Shown here piece by piece: positions 33,400 through 43,842 of a DNA stretch of 64,000 nt. This DNA is from Polynucleobacter sp. VK25 (GTDB lineage Bacteria > Pseudomonadota > Gammaproteobacteria > Burkholderiales > Burkholderiaceae), in assembly GCF_018687355.1 (NCBI RefSeq), contig NZ_CP061288.1:630144-694143 (forward strand), read 5' to 3'. The translations under genes and the position numbers were made by a program. The notes beneath the pieces were generated by a model. It worked only from the letters and a program-made list of their open reading frames with translations, was not told the DNA's origin and made no database searches. Positions within the stretch are counted from its first letter, which is position 1; the number at the start of each line of letters is the position of its first letter.

Positions 33400-34935
33400 T
33401 TGTTGATTCTCAGGAAACATAAAACTAGCGTAGTGAAACCACTCAATAGCGCGACTCCATTTGCAATGGCCGCTGTTGTTGTTTGTGCCTCCATCTTTTC
33501 TGTTTCAGCACTTGCCCAAACACCTGCGAATAGCGCTCCAGGAAGCGTAACTGTTCAGGCTGGTGATACTTTACTAGCGACACCGCCCTCTATCAGCTCA
33601 CAGCTTGGCGCAAACTCAAAAGCTGCAGAAATGTTTGCTCCAGTAACCAAGGCAAACACTCCCAAAATTTATACCAAGCCTGTTTCATCTGGGCCGACGG
33701 AGATGGATTTGCGTCAACTCTGGAATGAGTTGAAGGTGAATAATCCGCAACTATCTTCATTGCGTGAGTCTTACTTATCTGCCAAGGCAACGGTTCCTCA
33801 AATTGCGGCCCCAGCTAATCCACAAGTGGGTTTAGTGTGGTCAGGTATGCCAGCGAACTCTCCATTTGCTTTGGGTGGGGCAAATGCGCCTTCACCAAAC
33901 AATCCTGGAGGCGGTGGGATTAGTAGCAATAACTCGATCTCAGTTGCGCAACCTTTTCAGTTCCCAGGTAAGAAAAGTCTTGCTGCGGATATCGCTGATA
34001 CCAATGCAGAAGCTTTATTGGCAAGTTCTGAATCTACGTATCTCCAGCTTGGAGCACAGCTTTCAACCTTGTACTACGGCGCTCTATCTGCGCAAAAGCA
34101 ATTACAAGTACTTAAAGAGTCTGTGATGCGCTTGGAGATGATCAAGAATGTTGCAAAAGCGCGTTATGCCAATAATGCTGCGGCCTATGTAGAGTTCCTG
34201 AATGCTCAAGTAGCGCAAAGTGCAGCACAGGCGGATCAGTTCAATGTAGAGCGTCAACTCGATGTTGCCTTGAAAAACATTAACACCTTGGTCGGCCGTC
34301 ACTCTCGTGAAAAACTGGTATTGCGTGGTGATGTTCGTCGCGCAATCAACGGCGTACCCACCTTAATTGAATTGGAAGACTACGCAGAAACTAGTCATCC
34401 ATCGTTAAAGAGTTCAGCATTGCAACTGGACGCAGCACGCAAAGGTGTGGATCTAGCCAAGAAAGCATACTTACCAGACTTTCAGGTGATTGGATCATCC
34501 TATACGCCGCGCGGTCCATTTTCTGCAAACAATGGCGCATTGTTTTATCAATTTGAATTGGATCTGATCATTCCTTTGTACTTCTTCACTAAAGAAAAGT
34601 ATGGAGTAGAGCAGGCACAACGCAATCAAGCAGCCGCAGAAGCGGGCAATATCTCGAATCGTCAGCAAATTGTGCTGGCTGTGAATACGGCTTACGCTGT
34701 TTACGAGCAAGCCAAGAATCAAGCCCAGTTTCTGAAAGATCGCCAGGTGCCTCAGGCGGATGCCGCCTATAAAGTGGGTTTAACGCAATACTCAAATAAT
34801 GGCCAAGGTTTTAATGATTTATTGACTGCGCAAACGCAATTGCGTAACTTAGAGATTGCTTTAGCACAAGCCGAAAGTAATCTTATGCAGGCACAAGCGG
34901 TATTAATGGTTTCAGCGGGTAAAGAACCCTTTTAA
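33400..34935 (+). CDS. TolC-like outer-membrane efflux factor (CzcC/CusC type)
   Basis: 511 residues. A signal peptide (AMAAVVVCASIFSVSALAQ) is preceded by about 20 residues. Two OEP repeats follow: an alpha-helical barrel domain with ARYANNAAAYVEFLNAQV and a second with YKVGLTQYSNNGQGFNDLL. It forms the outer-membrane exit channel of the efflux pump. TTG 33400 (AGAGG at 33386-33390) is chosen; TTG 33403 or GTG 33433 are alternatives. It is the first gene of the operon. Confidence 0.85.
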   Translation: MLILRKHKTSVVKPLNSATPFAMAAVVVCASIFSVSALAQTPANSAPGSVTVQAGDTLLATPPSISSQLGANSKAAEMFAPVTKANTPKIYTKPVSSGPTEMDLRQLWNELKVNNPQLSSLRESYLSAKATVPQIAAPANPQVGLVWSGMPANSPFALGGANAPSPNNPGGGGISSNNSISVAQPFQFPGKKSLAADIADTNAEALLASSESTYLQLGAQLSTLYYGALSAQKQLQVLKESVMRLEMIKNVAKARYANNAAAYVEFLNAQVAQSAAQADQFNVERQLDVALKNINTLVGRHSREKLVLRGDVRRAINGVPTLIELEDYAETSHPSLKSSALQLDAARKGVDLAKKAYLPDFQVIGSSYTPRGPFSANNGALFYQFELDLIIPLYFFTKEKYGVEQAQRNQAAAEAGNISNRQQIVLAVNTAYAVYEQAKNQAQFLKDRQVPQADAAYKVGLTQYSNNGQGFNDLLTAQTQLRNLEIALAQAESNLMQAQAVLMVSAGKEPF

Positions 34936-34944
34936 GGAGTAGTT

Positions 34945-36216
34945 TTGAAAGACAAAATTCTTTCGTTTCTAAAACAGTTATCAGAAAAAGCAAAGCCAAT
35001 TCTGCATAAGGGCACCCATCATGGCGCGCATCATGCAAAAGTGGCGGCTGCTGGTTTAGCAGGCTTGTATTGGAATCTCTCCCCACAAAATCGTAATCGC
35101 GTTCGCCTTGCTGCTTTTGCATTCGCCATCCTGTCTTTAGGTATTGTTGTGGGCCGTATTACCAACGTAAACCGTACAGTCAAAATCGAAACCTCTGATA
35201 AAGCACTCAAAGTTGAAAAGACGGGCGTGCTTGAATTAAAACTGCCTGGTGTTCAACTGAATCCAGAGATCTATGTATTTCAGTCGGCTGAAAAAGTTCA
35301 AGTGCCAGTCAATATCAAGGTGCCCGGACGTTTAGCGTTTAATGCTGAAAAATCGAAGGTGCTATCAGCTCGTGCCCCAGGTCGTGTTGAGCGTATTTAT
35401 GCTTTTGATGGTGCTCAGGTAGATATTGGTTCGCCCATTGTTGAAATGTACAGCCCAGAGTTCCTATCTGCGCAGCAAGAGTACTTACTATCTTCTAAGA
35501 CGGCCAAGGTGCTTGAATCTAGTAAAACGATGAGTGACCTATTGGGTGATGCGCGTATTACACAGCAGGCAGCCGCTAATCGCATGCGAAATCTTGGTGC
35601 TGGTGACGGTGACATCAAGAGTATTGAAAATACTGGCAAGACCACTAGTAATTTAGTGATGCGCTCACCGTTGAAGGGTGTTGTTGTCAAGCGTAATGTT
35701 GAGCCTGGTTCTACGGTGAACTCGGGTGATGTGATTGCTACTTTGGCTGATCCAAAGCAGCTTTGGTTTCTGGGTAATGTGTTTGAGCAAGATTTTCGAA
35801 TGATTAAACAGGGCCAAAAGATGGTCCTGAATCTTGAGGCTTATCCAGATAAAGAGTTTGTTGCATACGCTAATTACATTGCACCAACCATTGATCCGCA
35901 AACTCGCGCTCTCTTGATTCGTGCGGACGTAGAGAATACAGATGATCTTTTGCGTCCTGATATGTATGCCTCAGCATCATTAACCACAGGCACAGCAGAT
36001 GCGGTAGTTGTTCCGCAGTCAGCGATTGTCCGTGTGCGTGAGAATCGTTATGCCATTATTAAGGTTGGTCCAGAGGTATACAGACGTGTGCCGGTTAAGG
36101 GCTATGACCTCAATAGTAAGAGCTTTGCAATTACCGAAGGCGTAGAGCAGGGCTGGCAAGTGTTGGCACAAGGCGCTGTCTTGTTAAACGATCGCTTTGC
36201 TAAGCAGGAGGACTAA
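34945..36216 (+). CDS. RND efflux periplasmic adaptor (CzcB/CusB type)
   Basis: 423 residues. AAGGAG at 34934-34939 fixes TTG 34945. A cytoplasmic N-terminus has five histidines in ten residues (His21-His30, KGTHHGAHH), then one transmembrane anchor (LAAFAFAILSLGIVVGRI). The barrel-sandwich/lipoyl halves (ARAPGRVERIYAFDGAQV ... VMRSPLKGVVVKRNVEPG) and the beta-barrel domain follow. It joins the inner-membrane pump to the TolC-like channel. Its stop abuts the GTG start of the pump gene. Confidence 0.87.
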   Translation: MKDKILSFLKQLSEKAKPILHKGTHHGAHHAKVAAAGLAGLYWNLSPQNRNRVRLAAFAFAILSLGIVVGRITNVNRTVKIETSDKALKVEKTGVLELKLPGVQLNPEIYVFQSAEKVQVPVNIKVPGRLAFNAEKSKVLSARAPGRVERIYAFDGAQVDIGSPIVEMYSPEFLSAQQEYLLSSKTAKVLESSKTMSDLLGDARITQQAAANRMRNLGAGDGDIKSIENTGKTTSNLVMRSPLKGVVVKRNVEPGSTVNSGDVIATLADPKQLWFLGNVFEQDFRMIKQGQKMVLNLEAYPDKEFVAYANYIAPTIDPQTRALLIRADVENTDDLLRPDMYASASLTTGTADAVVVPQSAIVRVRENRYAIIKVGPEVYRRVPVKGYDLNSKSFAITEGVEQGWQVLAQGAVLLNDRFAKQED

Positions 36217-39200
36217 GTGAGCGTTTTCACCTCCTTTATTCGAGGGGTAATCGAGAAGCGCGTCTTGGTTATATTTGCTTCGATCGTGTTACTCGGACTA
36301 GGCATGTTCAGTCTGAGCAAGTTGCCTATTCAGCCATACCCAGGAGTTGCGCCATTAACAATTCAGGCTATTTCTCAGTGGCCTGGTAGAAGTACGACCG
36401 AAGTTGAGCAACAAGTCACGATTCCGGTGGAGAACGCTTTAGCAGGTATTCCTGGTCTGCAAGCATTTCGTTCAGTTTCATTATTTGGCTTGTCTGTTGT
36501 TACGCTTAAATTTAACGACACTGCTGATCCGTTTAAAGCCCGCCAAACCTTTTTGGCCAACTTAGCAAACGTAGCCTTTCCACCAGGCGTAACTTCTAGC
36601 ATTAGTCCTGACTCAGATGCTACTGGCGAGATCATGCGTTACGAGGTGCGCTCAGACTATGCAAGCTCAACCTTGCTCAAGACTTTGCAGAATTATGAGA
36701 TCTACAAAGAGCTCAAGCAAACTCCTGGCGTAGCAGATGTATCTTCTTTTGGCGGCAAGGTGCGCCAGTATCAGGTGATTGTTAGTCCTGAAGGCATGCA
36801 AGCAAAAGGCGTATCAGTTAGCCAGTTGGTTACGGCCTTAACAAATTCAAATAGCAATGCTGGTGGCGGACTTTTGCCTAGTGGGGAACAGCAATTTGTG
36901 GTTCGTGGTGTAGGACTTCTCAAAAATATCGACGATATCAAGCAAGTGGTGATCGCCATCAATAATGGGGTACCTATTCGTGTTGGTGATGTTGCTAGGG
37001 TAGAGATTGGCAATGCTCCCCGTTTAGGCATGTTCCAGTTCAATGACAATCCAGATTCTGTAGAGGGAATTGTTTATCTGCGTCGCGGTGAGAATGCTAC
37101 TGAAGTGCTAGCCCGTGTTCGTAGCACTGTAGAAAGTATTAATAAACACGTTCTCCCTCCTGGTATCGAAGTAAAGCCTTTTTATGATCGCCAGGTACTT
37201 TTGGATATCACTATCGGCACTGTTAAACATACCTTGTTCTTTGGTATCTCTCTAGTGTTGGCCGTATTGTTCTTTTTCTTGGGTAATATCCGTGCAGCCG
37301 CTGTAGTGGCTGCAGTTATTCCTTTGGCACTGTGCGTTTCATTCATACAGATGCATTTGTGGAGTGTGCCGGCCAACTTGATATCTCTGGGCGCGATTGA
37401 CTTTGGGGTTATCGTGGACTCGGCAGTGATTTTGACTGAGAACGTCATGCGGCACCTGGAAGAGGGTGGCAAGCGCCTGAACCAAAGCATCATCATGGCA
37501 ACTAGCGAAGTGCAGCGTGCCATGATTTATTCGACTGGCATCATCATTGTTGCTTATTCACCATTGTTCTTTATGGGCGGTGTTGAAGGCATCATCTTCA
37601 AGCCAATGGCCTTTACGATGGGTTTTGCTTTGATTGCCGCAATGATCTTAAGTCTGACATTCTTGCCAGCAATGATTTCTTTGGTGTTTGGTGAAAACTT
37701 ACACCATAAACCACCTTCCTTTATTACTAAGATTTTGGATGGTTATAAGCCTTTACTGAGAAGGTGGATGGATCGCCCCTTAACAGTCTTCTCTGTAGCG
37801 GTCTTTGTATTGGGCCTCACTCTGCTAAGTATGACCCGTTTGGGAACGGCTTTCTTACCAACGCTTGAGGAAAATAATATTTGGCTAAGGGTAACGCTGC
37901 CGAACACGGTGGATTTGGATTATTCAGTTAAGGTTGCCAACCAACTGCGCGAAACCTTTATGAAGCAACCTGAGATAGATAAGGTGGCAGCGCAGATCGG
38001 TCGCCCTGATGATGGTACCGACTCTACTGGTGTGTTTAACCAAGAATATGGTCTGTACCTGAAGAGTCCAGAAAATATGCCAAGCGGTTCTTCTAAGAAG
38101 GATTTGATTGCACATCTAGAAACCGAGCTTAATAAGATTCCTGGTATTACTTATAGCTTCTCGCAATACATTCAAGATAACGTGAATGAGGCTTTATCAG
38201 GTGTTAAGGGTGAGAACTCAGTCAAGATTTACGGTACTGACTTAGATGTGTTGGATCAGAAGGCGCATGAGGTCATCAATCAATTGAAGCAGGTTAGAGG
38301 TGTTGCTGATGAGGGCATTCTCAAAGAGCTCGGTCAGCCAACACTCAATATTCAAATTGATCGTGAAAAAGCAGCGCGTTACGGTATTAATGTAAATGAC
38401 ATTCAGACAGTGGTTGCAAATGCAATTGGTGGCGCTGCAGTAACAAACTTACTAGAGGATGAAAAAACCTTTGGTATTGCGGTGCGCTTAAATGAAGGTA
38501 GCCGTAATGATGTCGCTGATATTGGCCATTTATTAGTTGAAGCTCCTGATGGAACTAAGATTCCTCTCTCTATGGTTGCCACAGTGCGCTTAACGGATGG
38601 TCCTTTCTTCATCTATCGTGAAGCAGGTAAACGTTATATCGCTATTAAATTTAGCGTCCGCAATCGTGACTTAGGTAGTGCTGTAGAAGATGCACAGTTC
38701 TTGGTGGAGAAAAACATTACCTTGCCGCCAAATTACTCGATTAGCTGGGATGGTCAGTTCAATCAGATGAAGCAGGCGCAGAAGAAGCTGATGCTTATTG
38801 TTCCTTTGGCTTTGATGGGAATCTTCCTATTGCTTGTGAGCGCGTTTGGAAACTTCCGTGATGCTTTCATTGTGATGATTAATGTGCCGTTTGCTGCTAT
38901 TGGTGGTGTGATTGCATTGCACTTAGCGGGTGAGACCTTGAGTATCTCGGCTTTCTTTGGTTTCCTATCGCTCTTTGGTATTGCGATTCAGGATGGCGTG
39001 ATCCTGATTTCATTTATTAATAAGACAGCTGCTACTGAACATGGTCAGATGAAAGACGTAATGGTTGAGGGGGCTTCATTGCGCGTTCGACCGGTATTGA
39101 TGACCGCGGCGCTCTCAGGTTTAGGTCTCTTACCAGCCGCTTTATCTCACTCCATCGGTTCGGAAGCGCAGCGTCCATTGGCTTTGGTGATTGTGGGCGG

Positions 39201-39297
39201 CATGGTGACAACCACGGTATTGACGCTCTTAGTATTACCAGTAATTTATGGCTGGTTTAGAGGTCGTGCGTTAACTACACCTGCAAGCAACGTTTAA
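36217..39297 (+). CDS. heavy-metal efflux RND transporter (CzcA/CusA-like)
   Basis: 1026 residues with 12 predicted helices and two large periplasmic loops. TM4 carries DFGVIVDSAVILTEN (Asp395, Asp401, Glu408), the HME-RND proton-relay pattern, but Ser replaces the Gly usual after the second Asp in CzcA. The metal cannot be assigned. GTG 36217 directly follows the adaptor's TAA with AGGAGG upstream. No metal-sensing regulator is found nearby. Confidence 0.88.
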   Translation: MSVFTSFIRGVIEKRVLVIFASIVLLGLGMFSLSKLPIQPYPGVAPLTIQAISQWPGRSTTEVEQQVTIPVENALAGIPGLQAFRSVSLFGLSVVTLKFNDTADPFKARQTFLANLANVAFPPGVTSSISPDSDATGEIMRYEVRSDYASSTLLKTLQNYEIYKELKQTPGVADVSSFGGKVRQYQVIVSPEGMQAKGVSVSQLVTALTNSNSNAGGGLLPSGEQQFVVRGVGLLKNIDDIKQVVIAINNGVPIRVGDVARVEIGNAPRLGMFQFNDNPDSVEGIVYLRRGENATEVLARVRSTVESINKHVLPPGIEVKPFYDRQVLLDITIGTVKHTLFFGISLVLAVLFFFLGNIRAAAVVAAVIPLALCVSFIQMHLWSVPANLISLGAIDFGVIVDSAVILTENVMRHLEEGGKRLNQSIIMATSEVQRAMIYSTGIIIVAYSPLFFMGGVEGIIFKPMAFTMGFALIAAMILSLTFLPAMISLVFGENLHHKPPSFITKILDGYKPLLRRWMDRPLTVFSVAVFVLGLTLLSMTRLGTAFLPTLEENNIWLRVTLPNTVDLDYSVKVANQLRETFMKQPEIDKVAAQIGRPDDGTDSTGVFNQEYGLYLKSPENMPSGSSKKDLIAHLETELNKIPGITYSFSQYIQDNVNEALSGVKGENSVKIYGTDLDVLDQKAHEVINQLKQVRGVADEGILKELGQPTLNIQIDREKAARYGINVNDIQTVVANAIGGAAVTNLLEDEKTFGIAVRLNEGSRNDVADIGHLLVEAPDGTKIPLSMVATVRLTDGPFFIYREAGKRYIAIKFSVRNRDLGSAVEDAQFLVEKNITLPPNYSISWDGQFNQMKQAQKKLMLIVPLALMGIFLLLVSAFGNFRDAFIVMINVPFAAIGGVIALHLAGETLSISAFFGFLSLFGIAIQDGVILISFINKTAATEHGQMKDVMVEGASLRVRPVLMTAALSGLGLLPAALSHSIGSEAQRPLALVIVGGMVTTTVLTLLVLPVIYGWFRGRALTTPASNV

Positions 39298-39327
39298 TAA
39301 CTATAAAAAGTCTAGAAGCCTGCCCCT

Positions 39328-40122
39328 ATGAGCAATCGTCAACCCCACATCTTGGTCTCTAATGATGATGGCTATTTAGCTCCAGGCTTATTGGCTTTGG
39401 TAAATGCTGTGCGCCCATTGGGGCGCATCACGGTTATTGCTCCCGAGCAAAACCATAGCGGCGCCTCCAATTCTTTAACACTTTCCAGGCCACTCTCCAT
39501 TCATCGGGTAGCCGGTGGTGAGCGTGATGGCTTTTTCTTTATCAATGGCACGCCTACGGATTGCGTACACGTTGCCATGACGGGGTTTTTAGATGAGAAG
39601 CCTGATCTTGTAATCTCTGGCATCAATCAAGGCGAGAATATGGGTGAAGATACGCTTTACTCTGGCACTGTCGCTGCTGCAATTGAGGGCGTCATGTTTG
39701 GTGTGCCTGGAATTGCTTTCTCACAAATTGATCGTGGCTGGAATCGCATTGAAGATGCTGCTAAAGCAGCGCATGATGTTGTGGCGCAAATGTTGGTTTC
39801 TACTTTAAGTCAAAATAATGCTGATGGCACGGCAGCCCTGCTGAACGTCAATATTCCAAATCGCCCCTATGCTGATTTATATCGCTGGAGGGTGACTCGC
39901 TTGGGTAATCGTCATCACTCTCAACCAGTGGTGGTGCAAGACAGTCCACGTGGTGAGAAGATCTACTGGATTGGTGCTGCGGGCGATGTCAAAGAGGGCT
40001 CTGAAGGTACAGACTTTCATGCTATTGCTGAAGGCTGTATCTCGATCACTCCAATGCAACTGGATTTAACCCACCATGCTCGTTTAGCGGCGATGCGTGC
40101 TAATGGTTGGGATCGCGGTTGA
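39328..40122 (+). CDS. surE: 5'/3'-nucleotidase SurE
   Basis: 264 residues. [14 protein letters not shown] holds the metal-binding Asp pair; [17 protein letters not shown] and [19 protein letters not shown] are the other SurE signatures. A stationary-phase survival phosphatase acting on nucleoside 5'- and 3'-monophosphates. Ribosome site AGAAG. It overlaps pcm. Confidence 0.95.
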   Translation: MSNRQPHILVSNDDGYLAPGLLALVNAVRPLGRITVIAPEQNHSGASNSLTLSRPLSIHRVAGGERDGFFFINGTPTDCVHVAMTGFLDEKPDLVISGINQGENMGEDTLYSGTVAAAIEGVMFGVPGIAFSQIDRGWNRIEDAAKAAHDVVAQMLVSTLSQNNADGTAALLNVNIPNRPYADLYRWRVTRLGNRHHSQPVVVQDSPRGEKIYWIGAAGDVKEGSEGTDFHAIAEGCISITPMQLDLTHHARLAAMRANGWDRG

Positions 40123-40775
40123 AGGCTCCCACCGAACGCTTTGCTGCTTATCGGCAGGCCCTAGCTGCAAAAGTGCATGCTGGTGGTGTGAAGCACGGTA
40201 AAACTTTAGAGGCTATCGCTACTGTTCCACGCCATGCTTTTATGGATGCCGGTTTGCATGCGCAAGCCTACGAAGATACTGCGTTACCTATTGGACACGA
40301 GCAAACGATTTCAAAGCCATCCGTAGTAGCACGCATGATTGAGTTGCTCCACAAACCAAAACACAAACTTGGCAAGGTTTTGGAGATAGGTACTGGTTGT
40401 GGTTACCAGGCCGCAGTCTTAAGTTTGTTGGCAGATGAGGTTTATTCCATCGAACGTATTCGCCCCTTGCATGACATGGCCAGAGCGAAGTTACGCCCAT
40501 TTCGGATTAATAACCTTCGCCTGATTTACGGTGATGGCATTTTAGGTTTGCCTCAGGCTGCTCCATTTGACGGGATTATTTTGGCCGCAGCAGGCCTGGG
40601 CATTCCAGATGCTTTGCTGGATCAGTTGGCGATTGGGGGGCGCTTAGTCGCTCCAGTTGCTAAAAATGACAAAGAGCAGCAATTGGTAATGGTTGAAAGA
40701 ATGAGCTCCCAGCGCTATCAAAGAACTGTGCTGGACGGGGTCTTTTTTGTCCCCTTACAATCAGGGGTAGTATAA
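40107..40775 (+). CDS. pcm: protein-L-isoaspartate O-methyltransferase
   Basis: 222 residues. SAM-binding [26 protein letters not shown] (core: [14 protein letters not shown]) and the [18 protein letters not shown] substrate loop identify Pcm, which repairs isoaspartyl residues in aged proteins. No ATG is available: TTG 40107 or TTG 40119, the latter overlapping the surE stop (TTGA). Confidence 0.93.
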   Translation: MGSRLKAPTERFAAYRQALAAKVHAGGVKHGKTLEAIATVPRHAFMDAGLHAQAYEDTALPIGHEQTISKPSVVARMIELLHKPKHKLGKVLEIGTGCGYQAAVLSLLADEVYSIERIRPLHDMARAKLRPFRINNLRLIYGDGILGLPQAAPFDGIILAAAGLGIPDALLDQLAIGGRLVAPVAKNDKEQQLVMVERMSSQRYQRTVLDGVFFVPLQSGVV

Positions 40776-40812
40776 GAATTATGATGAATTCACCAATTCA
40801 GAACCCAATTTA

Positions 40813-41583
40813 ATGCCACGCTTATTTAAAACTTTCCTGATTGCGTTGATATCTACATCCCTGATGATGTTAGTGGGTTGTTCAACGCCGCGTACCAAGC
40901 CAGCCAGTGTTACTGATCGCAGTGGAGGGTCAACCGAGCCAACGCCTCCCGGTTACTATCGCGTGAAAAAAGGGGATACTTTGGCGCGGATTGCATTGGA
41001 TAACGGACAAGCACCGCGTGATGTGACGCAATGGAATAAAGCAATCAATCCAAGCTTTAACCCAAATGTGATTGAGGTCGGTGATTTGATCTTGGTTAAA
41101 GCGCCTAGTGGCTCAAAGTCTGCTGGTGTAGTTGATAAGAAGCCTGTAGCGGATAAATCAGGTGCCACAGCCTCAGCTCCAGCATCTACTCCAGAGCCCG
41201 TAAAAACAGAAGTCGTTGCTGAGCCTGGTATTCGTTTATCTTGGCCCGCTAAAGGCAAGGTTACAGGCGAGTTCAGCGAGACTAACAAGGGTATTGATAT
41301 TGCCGGTAAGGTCGGCGAGCCAGTGCTTGCAGCATCTGACGGTAAGGTGGTTTATGCCGGCAATAGTTTGCGTGGCTACGGCAACCTAGTGATTGTGAAG
41401 CATGACAATACCTATCTCACGGCCTACGCCCACAACAGCAAACTCTTGGTGAAAGAGGGTGATGCTGTTCGCAAGGGTCAGAAAATTGCCGAGATGGGCG
41501 ATACAGACGCCACATCTGCAAAGTTACATTTTGAGCTACGCGTGAACGGTAAGCCGGTCAATCCAACGCCATATTTGCAGTGA
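40813..41583 (+). CDS. nlpD: NlpD-like lipoprotein (LysM + degenerate LytM)
   Basis: 256 residues. A lipobox (SLMMLVGCST) is followed by a LysM domain (RVKKGDTLARIALDNGQAP) and a C-terminal M23/LytM domain (GIDIAGKVGEPVLAASDGKVVYAG, AKLHFELRVNGKP). Zinc-ligand positions are changed (Asn instead of the first His in TNKGIDI, Lys in AKLHFE), so it is likely a non-catalytic activator of the AmiC amidase, as NlpD is. The rpoS gene that often follows is not here. Confidence 0.88.
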   Translation: MPRLFKTFLIALISTSLMMLVGCSTPRTKPASVTDRSGGSTEPTPPGYYRVKKGDTLARIALDNGQAPRDVTQWNKAINPSFNPNVIEVGDLILVKAPSGSKSAGVVDKKPVADKSGATASAPASTPEPVKTEVVAEPGIRLSWPAKGKVTGEFSETNKGIDIAGKVGEPVLAASDGKVVYAGNSLRGYGNLVIVKHDNTYLTAYAHNSKLLVKEGDAVRKGQKIAEMGDTDATSAKLHFELRVNGKPVNPTPYLQ

Positions 41584-41600
41584 TATTGCAGTAAATACGC

Positions 41601-42422
41601 ATGGCTACAGTCCTAGTATTTGATATTGAAACTATTCCGGATGTAGCCGGCTTGCGTCGTCTAGAAGATTTTCCGGATTCGATGAGTGATTCTGAAGTGG
41701 CTGCAAAGGCCATGGCAGATCGAGCCGCTAAAACAGGTAGTGAGTTTCTTCCGCTATTTCTGCAAAAGATCGTTGCCATATCTTGTGTGATTCGTAGAAC
41801 CACTAAAGAGGGCTTGCCCCAAATTAAAGTGGGCACCCTAGGAACTCCACAGGATGATGAGAAGGTATTAATACAAGCCTTCTTCGATCTAGTTGAAAAA
41901 TACACCCCCCAATTGGTTTCTTGGAATGGCAGTGGTTTTGACTTGCCAGTCCTGCACTATCGCGCCTTAGCAAATCATGTTCAAGCGCCGCGTTACTGGG
42001 AAATGGGCGAGAGTCAAGACTCTGATAGCCGAGAGTTTAAATGGAATAACTACATTAGTCGTTATCACATGCGTCATCTCGATATGATGGACCTGCTCGC
42101 TAAATTTAATGGTCGAGCAAATGCGCCATTGGATGGCTTGGCAAAACTGTGCGGCTTCCCAGGGAAGATGGGTATGGACGGCAGCCAAGTATGGCCTGCG
42201 TATCAGGACGGCAAGATTAATGACATTCGCCGCTACTGCGAGACGGACGTGGTCAATACATATTTAATGTATTGCCGCTTTCAGTTACTGCGTGGTGGCT
42301 TCTCTCTTGAGGAGTATCAAGAGGAAATTAATTTTGTAAAAGCCTATCTAGAAACAGAAGCTAAAGAGCCTAATGGTAGTCAGTGGCAAGAATATCTCCA
42401 AGGTTTTGCTGCGGATGCGTAG
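41601..42422 (+). CDS. PolB-type 3'-5' exonuclease-like protein
   Basis: 273 residues of the PF10108 family. FDIETIP (exo I), SWNGSGFDLPVLHYRALAN (exo II) and YCETDVVNTYLMY (exo III) match the family-B polymerase proofreading exonuclease. There is no polymerase domain. The biological role is unknown. It overlaps the start of rlmD. Confidence 0.85.
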   Translation: MATVLVFDIETIPDVAGLRRLEDFPDSMSDSEVAAKAMADRAAKTGSEFLPLFLQKIVAISCVIRRTTKEGLPQIKVGTLGTPQDDEKVLIQAFFDLVEKYTPQLVSWNGSGFDLPVLHYRALANHVQAPRYWEMGESQDSDSREFKWNNYISRYHMRHLDMMDLLAKFNGRANAPLDGLAKLCGFPGKMGMDGSQVWPAYQDGKINDIRRYCETDVVNTYLMYCRFQLLRGGFSLEEYQEEINFVKAYLETEAKEPNGSQWQEYLQGFAADA

Positions 42423-43842
42423 AGGGGATAAGCCGGTCAACATTGAGGTGACCGAACCAATTAAGGTTGAAGCGCTGGATTTAGATGCCCAAGGAATTGC
42501 TCGTCTAGCACCCAATGAGGAAGAGGCTGCCCAAGGTCAAAGTGGTAAGGTCATCTTTATCAAGGGCGCATTGCCAACCGAGTTGGTGACTTACACCATC
42601 ACTAGTGATAAAGCCCGTTTTAGCAAAGCTAAAGTACGTAACATTCTCAAGCCTGCAGTATTTAGGGCGGAACCGAAATGCAAAGCCTTTGGAGTGTGCG
42701 GCGGATGCACTATGCAGCATTTAGATATACGCGCTCAAGTAGCTATGAAGCAGCGCGTTCTCGAAGATGACTTACAACATATCGCCAAAGTAAAGCCAGA
42801 AGAAATTCTCCGTCCTATGGGTGGGCCTACTTGGGAATATCGTCATCGCGCGCGTTTAAGTGCTGTAAATCGATCCATCAAAAAAGGTACGGTACTCATT
42901 GGTTTTCATGAGGGTAAAAGTGGTTATGTAGCCGACATGCTGGCATGTGAGATCTTGCCTAAGCATGTATCGGATTTATTGCCAGAGATGCGTAAGCTGG
43001 TGATGGGTTTATCGATCGTCGATCGTATGCCGCAGATTGAGATTGCGGTTGGTGAGCCAGAAAGCCCCAACTCCGACGACCCTAAGAAAAATAAACCGGT
43101 TACCGCCTTAGTGTTTCGTAATCTTAAGCCACTAACAACGGAAGATGAACAACTTCTGCGAGCATTTGCAGATCAGCATCAAGTGTGGATATGGCTGCAG
43201 CCTAAGGGTATTGAGACCGTAGCACCTTTTTATCCTGAGACTGGCAAGCTTTGCTATCGCCTGCCTGAGTTTGAGATCGAAATGCCATTTAAGCCTGCGG
43301 ATTTTACGCAAGTTAATCACATGATGAATCGCGCATTAGTGAGTAGGGCGATTCGTTTACTGGAAGTAAAGCCAACAGATCGTATTCTGGATTTATTTTG
43401 TGGCATTGGTAATTTCACACTACCGCTAGCAAGAAAAGCAAAACAGGTTTTGGGCATTGAAGGTTTGGAGAGTTTGACGACTCGAGCAAAGGCCAATGCA
43501 GAACATAATGGCTTGGTCGATAAAGCCAGCTTCATGCAAAGTGATTTATTTCTAGTGGCAACAGAAACCATTGCATCGTGGGGTAAGGCAGAACGTTGGT
43601 TGATGGATCCGCCGCGTGAAGGGGCGATGGAGATTTGCAAGTCTTTAGCAGAGCTACATTTGCAGCAAAGTGACCTACTTCCGCAACGCATCGTTTACGT
43701 ATCCTGCAATCCCAAAACCTTAGCGAGAGATGTGGAGATCTTGTGCCATCAAGCAGGCTACCGGCTGAGTAGTGCGGGCATTATCAATATGTTCCCGCAT
43801 ACCTCCCACGTGGAGTCGATTGCGATATTTGACCGGCAGTAG
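42415..43842 (+). CDS. rlmD: 23S rRNA (uracil-1939-C5)-methyltransferase RlmD
   Basis: About 475 residues. A TRAM RNA-binding domain is followed by a 4Fe-4S cluster motif (CKAFGVCGGCTMQH plus a later Cys in LACEIL). The SAM site is LDLFCGIGNFTLPLA and the catalytic Cys is in VYVSCNPKTLARD. ATG 42415 overlaps the exonuclease stop; an in-frame start at 42373 would lie deeper in that gene. Confidence 0.93.
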   Translation: MRRGDKPVNIEVTEPIKVEALDLDAQGIARLAPNEEEAAQGQSGKVIFIKGALPTELVTYTITSDKARFSKAKVRNILKPAVFRAEPKCKAFGVCGGCTMQHLDIRAQVAMKQRVLEDDLQHIAKVKPEEILRPMGGPTWEYRHRARLSAVNRSIKKGTVLIGFHEGKSGYVADMLACEILPKHVSDLLPEMRKLVMGLSIVDRMPQIEIAVGEPESPNSDDPKKNKPVTALVFRNLKPLTTEDEQLLRAFADQHQVWIWLQPKGIETVAPFYPETGKLCYRLPEFEIEMPFKPADFTQVNHMMNRALVSRAIRLLEVKPTDRILDLFCGIGNFTLPLARKAKQVLGIEGLESLTTRAKANAEHNGLVDKASFMQSDLFLVATETIASWGKAERWLMDPPREGAMEICKSLAELHLQQSDLLPQRIVYVSCNPKTLARDVEILCHQAGYRLSSAGIINMFPHTSHVESIAIFDRQ

